DNA of 64,000 bases from Gottfriedia sp002574545 (lineage in GTDB: Bacteria > Bacillota > Bacilli > Bacillales > Bacillaceae_G): assembly GCA_052180195.1 (NCBI GenBank), contig CP197469.1. One strand, 5' to 3'. This document shows, piece by piece, positions 43,510 through 51,183 of the stretch (positions are counted from its first letter, which is position 1; each line of letters opens with the position of its first letter). Under the pieces are notes generated by a model. It searched no databases. It was not told where the DNA came from and was given only the letters and a program-made list of their open reading frames with translations. The translations under genes were made by a program, and so were the position numbers.

Positions 43510-44274
43510 TTATTTTTTAAAATCCGTGTAAATATGAATTGCATCTCTTAAAAATTCAGCAGTGCCATGTTGTTCTTTATCGTAGTGTGCTTTAAAGCGT
43601 TCATCGTCTACATACATTTGAGCTAAACCAGCGTGCGCTTCTTTACTATATTGATCCCAATAAAATGTTAACCATTGTTTATGCAAATCAGCTGCTTTTT
43701 GTGCAATTTCACTTGATGGATCACCCGTTTTAACTGCTTCAGCTAATGTTTTTGCTAATTCATCAGCCAGTCTCGTTACTTCTTTATGCTCTTCTTCTGT
43801 CATGTTCATTACTTTTTGATTTGCTTTATTAATAGCTTCATCTCCGTATTTTCCACGTACTTCTTTTCCGTATTTTTTTTCATTTTCTTCGATCATATCT
43901 TTCTTAAAGCCTTCAAATTTTTCTTTATTTGACATTTTCATTCTCCCTTCTGTTTGAGCAATTGACTTTTCAACATTTGAAATTAATAAATCCAATTGCT
44001 TTCTTTTATCAAGAAGCTGTTCTCTATGCTCTTTTAACGCCTTGGCACTATTAAAATCAGGTGATGTAATAATTTCTTTAATGTTTTCTAAATTCATACC
44101 TAGTTCTCTAAAAAATAAGATTTGTTGTAAGCGATCTACTTCCGCTTGCCCATAAATCCGATATCCTGATGAGTTAATTCTTGCCGGCTTAAGAATCCCA
44201 ATCTCATCATAATATCTTAAAGTCCTAGTGCTAATTCCTGCTAGAAGTCCAAGCTTTTGTACTGTATATTCCAT
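43510..44274 (-). CDS. mta: MerR-family regulator with TipAS drug-binding domain (Mta-like)
   Basis: A 254-residue regulator, close in size to B. subtilis Mta. The N-terminal MerR winged helix (1-70) includes VQKLGLLAGISTRTLRYYDEIGIL. A coiled-coil dimerisation helix spans 75-115. The TipAS antibiotic-recognition domain spans 120-254 (W of QWLTFYW near 206, YVDDERFKAHYD near 222). Such proteins activate drug-efflux genes on binding thiopeptides or other drugs. Its promoter has a 19-bp spacer with a dyad, the classical MerR architecture, so autoregulation is likely. Confidence 0.88.
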   Translation of the reverse strand: MEYTVQKLGLLAGISTRTLRYYDEIGILKPARINSSGYRIYGQAEVDRLQQILFFRELGMNLENIKEIITSPDFNSAKALKEHREQLLDKRKQLDLLISNVEKSIAQTEGRMKMSNKEKFEGFKKDMIEENEKKYGKEVRGKYGDEAINKANQKVMNMTEEEHKEVTRLADELAKTLAEAVKTGDPSSEIAQKAADLHKQWLTFYWDQYSKEAHAGLAQMYVDDERFKAHYDKEQHGTAEFLRDAIHIYTDFKK

Positions 44275-44297
44275 TACGATAACCTCCTGACATCTTT

Positions 44298-44328
44298 ACA
44301 TTACACCTTTACGCTACGTTAAGGTCAA
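44298..44328 (-). promoter_or_regulatory. MerR-type promoter/operator of the Mta-like gene
   Basis: On the minus strand -35 TTGACC and -10 TAATGT are 19 bp apart. The dyad ACCTTAACG-N3-CGTAAAGGT (one mismatch) fills the spacer. Overlong spacers with a central dyad are what MerR regulators act on by twisting DNA. Confidence 0.75.
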
Positions 44329-44404
44329 TTCCATCCTTACTTTTTTTTAGAATTTTTTTTGAGAAGGTTTCATTATCTTTTGATATCATTCTATCTTACA
44401 AGAC

Positions 44405-44431
44405 AAAAAAATCCCCTCTGTTAGGGGATTT
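44405..44431 (-). terminator. Rho-independent terminator
   Basis: AATCCCCT and AGGGGATT pair around CTGTT; TTTTTTT follows on the minus strand. Confidence 0.85.
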
Positions 44432-44457
44432 CATCGTTTAGACAAACTACAATATTA

Positions 44458-44955
44458 TTATTTTCCTGTAAATTCCTTCATACCATTTGTACCACCAAAT
44501 GGTTTTCCACCGGGAGCGTGTAAATGACGAACTGCTAGTTTAAATCGCTTATTTGAAGGTATTTCTTGTTTAAAAGTGAACAAGAATGAATTGTTATCAC
44601 CTTGTACCTTTGTAATTGTAACTTGATTAGTTGATAAAGCATTCCTTGCATTAAATTGACTTTTGCTTCCAAGTGATGCAATACCTGTAGGGATTGTATC
44701 AGATAAACTTTGAATCCAATAAAATGATGCTTTTGTCCCTAAATTAATATCAACTTGTGAATCAAAAGTTACTAAGATCTGATTCGTCGAAACCTGGAAA
44801 ATATCAGTTAAATAAGGAATTTGTTTTACAGTTTGGTTTGGCTTATATCCTTCAATACGCAAAAATTCCTTTTTGTTTGCATTTACCTGCTTAGTTCCTG
44901 GAAGAATAGAAGACATTACAATCAATAAAATCATAATCTTATAAAAAAATTTCAT
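44458..44955 (-). CDS. Secreted protein of unknown function
   Basis: A 165-residue protein with a signal peptide (1-26, cleavage near VNA). The mature part has alternating strands (NQILVTFDSQVDINLGTKASFYWIQ, NQVTITKVQGDNNSFLFTF), suggesting one Ig-like beta-sandwich such as the SbsA/Big_5 type. The C-terminal segment HLHAPGGKPFGGTNGMKEF is rich in Gly and His. No catalytic motif is seen. It is a single gene with its own terminator. Confidence 0.65.
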   Translation of the reverse strand: MKFFYKIMILLIVMSSILPGTKQVNANKKEFLRIEGYKPNQTVKQIPYLTDIFQVSTNQILVTFDSQVDINLGTKASFYWIQSLSDTIPTGIASLGSKSQFNARNALSTNQVTITKVQGDNNSFLFTFKQEIPSNKRFKLAVRHLHAPGGKPFGGTNGMKEFTGK

Positions 44956-45194
44956 TATATTCTGCCTCCCTATATGTGTATAACAATTTTATAATTTGAT
45001 GTTTTGGCGAAATATATACTTAGTTTTTTAAAATTTCATCAAAACGTAGACTAGTCCTATTTTTACTACTTCTTCAGATCAAAAAAGAGGCGCACTTTTA
45101 TTTAAATAACGGCTAATTAGATAAAAAAATTGATTTATCTCTAAAATAGTGGCAAACTATCTATAAGACTTTAGAGAGAATTATAGGTGTAATT

Positions 45195-45614
45195 ATGATT
45201 GAAATTAAAACTTCTACGTTGAGTGATGGTGAATTTAATCGAGGTGTCTTTGCAACACGTGATATTGCAAAAGGTGAGCTAATACACGAGGCGCCAGTTA
45301 TTTCTTACCCGAACGAGGAACATGAACATATTGAGAAAACCTTATTAGCAGACTACGCATTCGAATATGGCATTAATCATTCAGCTATTCTTTTAGGATA
45401 TGGAATGCTATTTAACCATTCTTATGATGCAAATGCTACTTACGATATCAACTTTGATAATCACACATTTGATTTTTATGCTTACAAAGACATAAAAGCT
45501 GGTGAAGAAATTTTGATTAATTATAATGGTGAAGTAGATAATATGGATCCACTTTGGTTTAATAAAGATTATGAAGAAGTTATGAGCAAGGAAAAGGAAA
45601 AAGAAACCAAATAA
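45195..45614 (+). CDS. Bacterial SET-domain protein
   Basis: A 139-residue protein made of one SET fold. The N-terminal strand GVFATRDIAKGELIHEAPV is typical. NHSYDANATY (near 76-85) matches the SAM-binding NHS-x-x-N pseudoknot motif, and DIKAGEEILINYNG (near 101-114) matches GEEL-x-x-Y with the catalytic Tyr. SET enzymes methylate lysines, best known in eukaryotes; single-domain bacterial members exist, with mostly unknown targets. No pre-SET or post-SET zinc cluster is present. It has its own transcription unit, with the start at ATG 45195. Confidence 0.85.
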   Translation: MIEIKTSTLSDGEFNRGVFATRDIAKGELIHEAPVISYPNEEHEHIEKTLLADYAFEYGINHSAILLGYGMLFNHSYDANATYDINFDNHTFDFYAYKDIKAGEEILINYNGEVDNMDPLWFNKDYEEVMSKEKEKETK

Positions 45615-45634
45615 TTGGTTTCTTTTTCTTTTTT
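45598..45634. terminator. Bidirectional rho-independent terminator
   Basis: AAAGAAACCA and TGGTTTCTTT pair around AATAAT; flanked by A- and T-runs between convergent genes. Confidence 0.85.
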
Positions 45635-46160
45635 AAAGATTGATGGCACCATAAATTAATGCACCGAGTACTACAAAAGCCGGATGAATTTTAAATTTTT
45701 CCATTAAGAAAAATGTACAAACTGCAATAAAAATTACTTGGAATGCCCCAATTTGGTGAAACGAATCATAAAAAGATTGATATGTCAGAAGGCCTAACAG
45801 TACAACAATTGTCGGTTTTACATATGCAGTCATTCTCTTCACTCGAATTGAGTTCCGATTTTTATAAAGTAATCCAATTAATAAAATCATTAGTAATAAA
45901 GAAGGAAATACAGTTGCAAAGACTGCGATGAATGAACCAAAGATTCCTCCAATTTTATATCCAATATAGCCAGCCATTTTTGTGGCAATTGGCCCTGGTA
46001 AGGCATTCCCCATTGCAAATGCTTCATGAAATTCTTGCTGAGTTAACCAATGTTTTTGTGTAACAACATCATTTTGAATTAATGGGATCGTAGCAGGCCC
46101 ACCACCATAACCTAAAAGATTCGTTATAAGGAATGAAAGAAATAATTTCCAATAAATCAT
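45633..46160 (-). CDS. Chromate transporter half-protein (second CHR domain)
   Basis: A 175-residue short-chain CHR protein with about five to six helices. The family motif GYGGGPATIPLIQ is near 16-28, followed by FAMGNALPGPIATKMAGYIGYKIGG near 48-72. Long CHR proteins fuse two such domains; here they are separate genes, as in B. subtilis ywrA-ywrB. Its start overlaps the stop of the partner gene by 4 bases, so the pair is coupled and probably forms a heterodimer. Predicted chromate/sulfate antiport lowers chromate in the cell. Confidence 0.88.
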   Translation of the reverse strand: MIYWKLFLSFLITNLLGYGGGPATIPLIQNDVVTQKHWLTQQEFHEAFAMGNALPGPIATKMAGYIGYKIGGIFGSFIAVFATVFPSLLLMILLIGLLYKNRNSIRVKRMTAYVKPTIVVLLGLLTYQSFYDSFHQIGAFQVIFIAVCTFFLMEKFKIHPAFVVLGALIYGAINL

Positions 46161-46738
46161 TCGTTTGTACTCCCCTTCCTCGTCTGCTGTTCATTAGAGG
46201 AAGTTGCTTTTACTGGTTGGAAGATTGCAAATAGTAATAAACTACCTATTATGATCGCCGGGTGTATGTGTAAAAATTGAATTAGAAACAGACCAATAAC
46301 TAAGTGAATTAATATTGTTGGTGTTTTCAACCCTTTTTTTGAACTTTGATAGAATTGCCATGTTAATACACCTAACATTACTCCCACAACTGGTACAATT
46401 GATTCCTTCATCCCATTTACCCATTTAATCTCTTTAAAAGACGATAATGATGTTAAAAGTATAATCATTAAAAAAATTGTCGGTAAGATCGAAGCAATGA
46501 TTGCATTAAGCATTCCGAGTATACCACCAATACGATATCCGATATAACCTGCTAATTTAGTATTGATTGGACCTGGGAGCATATTACCAATTGCTAATAT
46601 TTCAGAAAACTCCTCGTCTTTCATCCATTTATACGTATCGACGACTTCTTTATAAAGTAGAGGAATCGTTGATGGTCCCCCACCATATCCTAAAATACTA
46701 CTTCGAAAAAACGCGATGAATATTTCTAATTGTTTCAT
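46157..46738 (-). CDS. Chromate transporter half-protein (first CHR domain)
   Basis: A 193-residue short CHR protein with the same motifs as its partner: GYGGGPSTIPLLYKEVV near 18-34 and LAIGNMLPGPINTKLAGYIGYRIGG near 48-72. The two proteins are paralogous halves with expected opposite membrane topology. It is first in a two-gene operon overlapping by ATGA. No ChrS/YwrC-type regulator gene is adjacent. The C-terminal 20 residues are hydrophilic. Confidence 0.88.
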   Translation of the reverse strand: MKQLEIFIAFFRSSILGYGGGPSTIPLLYKEVVDTYKWMKDEEFSEILAIGNMLPGPINTKLAGYIGYRIGGILGMLNAIIASILPTIFLMIILLTSLSSFKEIKWVNGMKESIVPVVGVMLGVLTWQFYQSSKKGLKTPTILIHLVIGLFLIQFLHIHPAIIIGSLLLFAIFQPVKATSSNEQQTRKGSTNE

Positions 46739-47104
46739 TCAATCAAGTCCTTTTCAAATTTACCAACATGCTACAACGTCCTTTATTTTTTGTTAAAAAT
46801 GCCGGAATAATCTTATGTTATGATTTTTTCTCACCCTTTATTACGTTGGCATTTGTTTCATTTTAAACTGTCATTTCCTTCTTGGCTCAATTGCAATCGA
46901 TTCATTGGAAAACAAACTGTCCTTATCTTTACATTCGATTATAGTTTAGTATCCTCCCTACTAAACTATCAATCTAATAAAAGAATCTATTAGAATTAAT
47001 GTCTAATTCAACTAAATATCTTCATTTTCGTTATATACATATTAGATGCATGTCCATTTCAACGAAAGATACTTTGAATACATTATCATAGGAGGGATAA
47101 ATTA
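46739..47104. other. Divergent intergenic region
   Basis: 366 bp between the chromate-transporter operon and the amidase gene. Promoters are expected here; I see no clear dyad, RNA structure or open frame. Confidence 0.4.
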
Positions 47105-47785
47105 ATGTTGAAACTTTTTTTAGATCCAGGGCACGGTGGCTCTGATTCAGGTGCGGTAGGAAATGGTTTAAAAGAAAAAGACTTAACTTTAGATATCGCA
47201 TTACGAATAAGAGACTTATTAAAAAACTATAATGATGTTGAAGTTAGAATGAGCAGATCTACCGATACAGATCGTTCTTTATCTGAACGTACTAACGATG
47301 CAAACTCATGGGGCGCTAGCTACTTTTTATCTGTTCATATCAACTCATTTAATACATCAGCGTCTGGTTATGAGGATTATATCCATGATAGTTTGTCAGA
47401 TACGTCTACTTCAGCTAAGTATCGAAACGATTTACATGCAGAAATCGTTAAGCTTAATGGTCTAACCGATCGGGGTAAAAAGAAAGCTAATTTTCATGTA
47501 TTACGTGAATCAAATATGCCAGCGATTCTGACAGAAAATGGATTTATCGATAATGCTAGTGATGCAGCAAAACTGAAAGACCCAAATTGGCGTCAAAAAG
47601 TAGCTCAAGGCCATGTAAATGGATTAGTAAAAGCATTTAACTTAACAGCAAAGGCTAAATCTGACATGCATAGAGTAATCGTAGACGGAGTACAAATTGG
47701 AGCATATCAAGATGATCAAAATGTACTAAATGCAGTAGAACAACATCTTCCAACAGCAACAAAAATTATTATCGAAAAAGTTTAA
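47105..47785 (+). CDS. N-acetylmuramoyl-L-alanine amidase (CwlC-like)
   Basis: A 226-residue zinc amidase (Amidase_3). LFLDPGHGGSDSGA holds the first His, KEKDLTL holds the zinc Glu, FLSVHINSF holds the second His, and ILTENGFIDN (near 142-151) holds the catalytic Glu. No signal peptide is present. The closest layout I recall is B. subtilis CwlC, a mother-cell autolysin without a signal peptide. CwlC ends with two SPOR-like repeats; here only about 45 residues follow the catalytic domain (HRVIVDGVQIGAYQDDQNVLNAVEQHL), enough for one shortened repeat. AGGAGGG precedes the ATG. Confidence 0.88.
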   Translation: MLKLFLDPGHGGSDSGAVGNGLKEKDLTLDIALRIRDLLKNYNDVEVRMSRSTDTDRSLSERTNDANSWGASYFLSVHINSFNTSASGYEDYIHDSLSDTSTSAKYRNDLHAEIVKLNGLTDRGKKKANFHVLRESNMPAILTENGFIDNASDAAKLKDPNWRQKVAQGHVNGLVKAFNLTAKAKSDMHRVIVDGVQIGAYQDDQNVLNAVEQHLPTATKIIIEKV

Positions 47786-47804
47786 ACGGTTAGATTAACG
47801 ATTT

Positions 47805-47838
47805 GAAGACTGTCTAATTCATAGACCGTCTTTTTTTC
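47805..47838 (+). terminator. Rho-independent terminator of the amidase gene
   Basis: AAGACTGTCT pairs with AGACCGTCTT (one mismatch) around AATTCAT; TTTTTTT follows. Confidence 0.8.
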
Positions 47839-47897
47839 GTTCAAAACAAAACAATAGTCAACTAAAAAAGACCTTCGACTAAAAGCTCAGCTGCAAT

Positions 47898-49136
47898 TTA
47901 CTCAATAGATTTCAATATATCTAAAATATTATTTGAGTCAATTTTCTTTTTTTGCCTCCCTAAACTAATAACTTGTTCGCCATATTTATGTTGCAATTTA
48001 TGTAATGTTTCAAACAGTGGTTCGTGTTTGGCATCCTTTTCAAAAGAAAATAGATCCAATTGCTTTGATATTTCATCTTTTGGATTTAATTGTGATGCAG
48101 TTACTCCAATTAAACGTAATGGTTCTCCGTTCCAATTTCTTTTCCATAGATCAAAAGCTTCTTTAAAAATTTCGTTAGCTTGTTGTACAGGAGTAGTAAG
48201 TTTTTTACTACGATTGATTGTTTTTCGGTCACTAAATCGAAGTGTAATTGTCACAGTGTCTGCAACTAAACCTTTCTTAATTAAACGATCCGCTACACGT
48301 TTAGATAGAGCTTCAAATTTTTCTGCAATCATTGGTTCCTCAAAAACATCAAAAGAAAATGTTGTTGATTGCCCAATTGTCTTATGTGAAAGCATACGAC
48401 TTGGATCTACTTCTCTCTCATCTATTCCATTAGCTTTATTTCTTAAAGATTTACCATTTACACCTAATAATTCCATTACTTGTTTTTCATTACTTTTTGC
48501 CAAATCTTCTATAGTAATAATGCCAATTTCATTTAACTTTTCTTCAGTTTTCTTACCAATACCATGCATCTCTCCTACTTTTCTAGGCCATAAAATAGAA
48601 GGAACATCTCTTTTACGGAGTACAGTAATTCCAAGTGGTTTTTTCATATCTGAGGCTGTTTTCGCAAGAAATTTATTTGGACCAATACCGATACTGCAAG
48701 GCATGTCTAGATCTTTTAACAACATAGACTGAATCAATTCAGCTATTTTAATCGGATGTCCTAAATTTTCATCACAATCGGTTATATCAATATATCCTTC
48801 ATCAATTGATGCCACTTCAATCTTAGGACTTATTGCCCCTAATTTTTCAAATATTTGCCTTGAGACTTTACGGTAAGCTTCAAAATTTGGAGTTTTCACA
48901 ATCATCTCCGGACATTTTTTTCGCGCTTCCCATAATGGCATTGTTGCCCGAATTCCATAAGCTCGAGCTTCATAACTTGCCGTTACGATAATTCCCCTGC
49001 GCTCTTTTTCATTGCCAGCCACAACTACAGGTTTACTTTTTAATGATGGATCATTCGCTATTTCAACCGAAGCAAAAAATGAATTCATATCAACATGTAA
49101 AATGACTCTTCCGCTCTTTGGTGCCCATTGATTCAT
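47898..49136 (-). CDS. dinB: DNA polymerase IV (Y family)
   Basis: A 412-residue translesion polymerase. Catalytic acids are in VDMNSFFASVE (Asp16 region) and ASIDEGYID (Asp-Glu near 109-110). The HhH motif VGEMHGIGKKTEEKLNEIGI is near 185-205, the little-finger domain follows, and a sliding-clamp-binding motif QLDLF is near 365. Length and sequence style match B. subtilis YqjH, and yqjH belongs to the same ancestral locus as rnz, proI and yqjC-E. The upstream region shows no GAAC-N4-GTTC LexA box, so SOS control is not evident. Confidence 0.93.
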   Translation of the reverse strand: MNQWAPKSGRVILHVDMNSFFASVEIANDPSLKSKPVVVAGNEKERRGIIVTASYEARAYGIRATMPLWEARKKCPEMIVKTPNFEAYRKVSRQIFEKLGAISPKIEVASIDEGYIDITDCDENLGHPIKIAELIQSMLLKDLDMPCSIGIGPNKFLAKTASDMKKPLGITVLRKRDVPSILWPRKVGEMHGIGKKTEEKLNEIGIITIEDLAKSNEKQVMELLGVNGKSLRNKANGIDEREVDPSRMLSHKTIGQSTTFSFDVFEEPMIAEKFEALSKRVADRLIKKGLVADTVTITLRFSDRKTINRSKKLTTPVQQANEIFKEAFDLWKRNWNGEPLRLIGVTASQLNPKDEISKQLDLFSFEKDAKHEPLFETLHKLQHKYGEQVISLGRQKKKIDSNNILDILKSIE

Positions 49137-49515
49137 TGCTACACCTCCTATACTAATATAATATCATTTTTTTAAATTCCAATTTACTTGTGTGCTATAT
49201 ATAGTTAAAACTTATTTTATCTAAAACTAATATCTAATTATTATAAACGTTTTTGTATAAAAGAAAAAAAGGTATGCAAAGTAAAATTAAAAAATTCTTC
49301 ATTCAAAAAGTGTAGAAAAAGGCGTTGTTAGAGAATCCAATATAAATTAGAAGGGATATCGTTAAACGGTGAACCTCCTTTAAAATGTATAAAAGCTATT
49401 TCGTTCAATATGAATCCTTTCACTCTAAGTCCTATTTACTTCTCATAAAGTCCAAAAAGAGATAAAATAAACCTATCTAAATTGTATTTTTTGAAATTAA
49501 TGGAGGTATTTTCTT
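49137..49515. other. Divergent intergenic region
   Basis: 379 bp upstream of dinB and the haemoglobin gene. A minus-strand AAAGGAGG near 49375 has no start codon at good spacing. Nothing else is recognised. Confidence 0.4.
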
Positions 49516-49893
49516 TTGAGTAACGAAAATCAATCAATGTATGATTATATAGGAAAAGAAAAATTAGAAGAGCTAGTGGATACTTTTTATTCATATGTTT
49601 CAAAACATGAGAGACTTGCACCAATATTTCCTGGTGACTGGGAGGAAACAGCACGTAAACAAAAACTATTTTTAACACAGTTTTTAGGTGGACCACAATA
49701 TTATAGTATGGAACGTGGTCATCCAAGAATGCGTGCGCGTCATTTGCCTTTTCCAATAACAATTGAATTAGCCCATGACTGGTTAGATTGCATGGGAAAA
49801 GCTATGGATGATGTTGATTTAGATGAAGAAATTAAAGAACCATTATTACAACATTTAAGAAATGTTGCTTATCATATGGTGAACAAAGAATAA
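49516..49893 (+). CDS. Group II (trHbO) truncated haemoglobin
   Basis: A 125-residue haem protein starting at TTG 49516, with TGGAGGT 8 bases upstream. Group II marks are the Tyr-containing B helix (DTFYSYV), the F-helix/proximal His region MRARHLPF (His near 76), and the G8 Trp in LAHDWLDCMG (Trp near 89). Family members bind oxygen or NO in the cytoplasm and are linked with redox stress. It is followed after 17 bp by a DCC-type thiol oxidoreductase gene, suggesting a two-gene redox operon. It resembles B. subtilis YjbI. Confidence 0.9.
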   Translation: MSNENQSMYDYIGKEKLEELVDTFYSYVSKHERLAPIFPGDWEETARKQKLFLTQFLGGPQYYSMERGHPRMRARHLPFPITIELAHDWLDCMGKAMDDVDLDEEIKEPLLQHLRNVAYHMVNKE

Positions 49894-49910
49894 TCTTTAG
49901 GGGATATTAT

Positions 49911-50309
49911 ATGAGCGAAAGGCCGATTATTTTATTTGATGGTGAATGTATTTTATGCAATGGAGCTGTTAAGTTTATTATTAAACATGACAAAAAAGAT
50001 TATTTTCATTTTGCCGCGCTACAATCCACATTTGGCGAAAAGCTTAGGAAGGATCATCCCGAGCTTAGTTCAATTGATTCAATTATTGTAGTACAAAATG
50101 GAAGCATAAAAATTGAATCTTCTGCTGCACTTTCAATTGCAAAAAGATTAGATGGTTGGCCAAAATTTTTCTATGCCTTTATCATAATCCCACCAACAAT
50201 ACGTGACTATTTATATAGACTAATCGCAAGAAATCGCCTTAGATTCTTTGGAAAAAACGAATCGTGTATGATTCCATCAAAGGAAATTAGGGATCGATTT
50301 TATTTATAA
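49911..50309 (+). CDS. DCC-family (DUF393) thiol-disulfide oxidoreductase
   Basis: A 132-residue protein with the family N-terminus ILFDGECILCNGAVKFIIKHD, giving the D-x-x-C-x-x-C motif (Cys13 and Cys16 region). The C-terminal segment RLIARNRLRFFGKNESCMIP has another conserved Cys. The predicted thioredoxin-like fold is cytoplasmic or membrane-associated (hydrophobic stretch FFYAFIIIPP near 85). Its position behind a haemoglobin suggests a shared redox role; that is inference. Confidence 0.88.
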   Translation: MSERPIILFDGECILCNGAVKFIIKHDKKDYFHFAALQSTFGEKLRKDHPELSSIDSIIVVQNGSIKIESSAALSIAKRLDGWPKFFYAFIIIPPTIRDYLYRLIARNRLRFFGKNESCMIPSKEIRDRFYL

Positions 50310-50324
50310 AAGGCCTCCTCAAAC

Positions 50325-50367
50325 GAAAAGAACCCCAAGGTTATCATTTTTCCTTGTGGTTCTTTTT
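50325..50367 (+). terminator. Rho-independent terminator
   Basis: AAGAACCCCAAGG pairs with CCTTGTGGTTCTT (one mismatch), then TTT. It closes the haemoglobin/DCC operon. Confidence 0.85.
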
Positions 50368-50391
50368 AAGTTTACTTCCAGATCCTTAAAA

Positions 50392-50556
50392 TTAACTTTT
50401 TATTAGAAATCTTGTTAAAGCGAGCCCTATAAATCCAGCACCCATCCCAATAAGCCAACCCGAGTGAGATTCATGTAATAAACTTCCAATTCCTCCGCCT
50501 AGAAACATACAGCCTACAAAAACGATTCCTCCAATACCAGCACCTTTATTTTTCAA
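50392..50556 (-). CDS. Small glycine-rich membrane protein
   Basis: A 54-residue frame from TTG 50556 to TAA 50392, with GAGAGGGTGG about 9 bases upstream. Two hydrophobic Gly-rich helices (GAGIGGIVFVGCMFLGGGIG and GWLIGMGAGFIGLAL) are joined by SLLHESHSG. The pattern of small residues suggests tight helix packing. I know no family name; many Bacillus genomes encode such short proteins. It stands alone. The remaining 273 bp up to the next gene show nothing recognisable. Confidence 0.6.
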   Translation of the reverse strand: MKNKGAGIGGIVFVGCMFLGGGIGSLLHESHSGWLIGMGAGFIGLALTRFLIKS

Positions 50557-50829
50557 AATCTGACCACCCTCTCAGGAATAAAATCTTCCTATCTATTAAT
50601 GATTAGATATCTTTTTGTATTTCTCTATTTTTTTATTTAGTTTTTCCCTAAAAAATTCCAGTAATATTTTCTAATTTACTTATTTATTAGAATTTTATTA
50701 CTATTTAACACTAAATTTTATATAATAATATCAGACGTTAAGATTTTATAGAAATATTTATCTCTTATTTAATTGCAGTTTTAAACGTCAAAAATTTAAG
50801 GAAAATCTTATCGGGGAGCGTGATAAATT

Positions 50830-51114
50830 TTGCAAAAGCATAGACGTAGAAACACACCAGCATTCACTGTTTTAGCCTACTTTACATTAGTTGCTGGAGT
50901 TTTTTTATTTTGTATCGGACTCTACAATGCAGATATGGAATTAAACGAAAAAGGTTATTATATTGCAGTTATGCTGTTAGTTGCAGTAGGGTCAATTTTA
51001 ACCCAAAAGGTTGTGCGTGATAATGCTGAAGATGATGATATTATCGCTGATCAAGAAGTTCAATTAAAGATGAAGTTGGATAGTTCAACAAAAAAAGAAA
51101 CAAATAATCTATAA
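50830..51114 (+). CDS. YiaA/YiaB two-helix membrane protein
   Basis: A 94-residue protein from TTG 50830, preceded by GGGGAGCGTGATAAAT. Two helices cover about 9-30 and 40-58, with the family-like AYFTLVAGVFLFCIGLYNADMELNEKGYYIAVMLL stretch (residues 12-46). The C-terminus is acidic and Lys-rich. The YiaAB domain is widespread and of unknown function. Single gene. Confidence 0.8.
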   Translation: MQKHRRRNTPAFTVLAYFTLVAGVFLFCIGLYNADMELNEKGYYIAVMLLVAVGSILTQKVVRDNAEDDDIIADQEVQLKMKLDSSTKKETNNL

Positions 51115-51118
51115 TAAC

Positions 51119-51170
51119 AAAAAGAGGATCACAAAAAGTACTTTGACTTTTTTGTGACCCTCTTTTTTAT
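51119..51170. terminator. Bidirectional rho-independent terminator
   Basis: AAAAGAGG-TCACAAAAAGT pairs with ACTTTTTTGTGA-CCTCTTTT over about 20 positions with one mismatch. Confidence 0.88.
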
Positions 51171-51183
51171 GATCGTAAAGTTT

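Noticed and set aside
47105..47785. Prophage endolysin
   Set aside because: No holin, structural or integrase genes nearby, and the sequence style fits CwlC.
48028..48732. Long plus-strand frame of 234 codons opposite dinB
   Set aside because: It is antisense to a firmly identified polymerase gene and has no ribosome binding site or recognisable product.
49137..49260. LexA (SOS) box before dinB
   Set aside because: No GAAC-N4-GTTC or close variant is visible upstream of the start.
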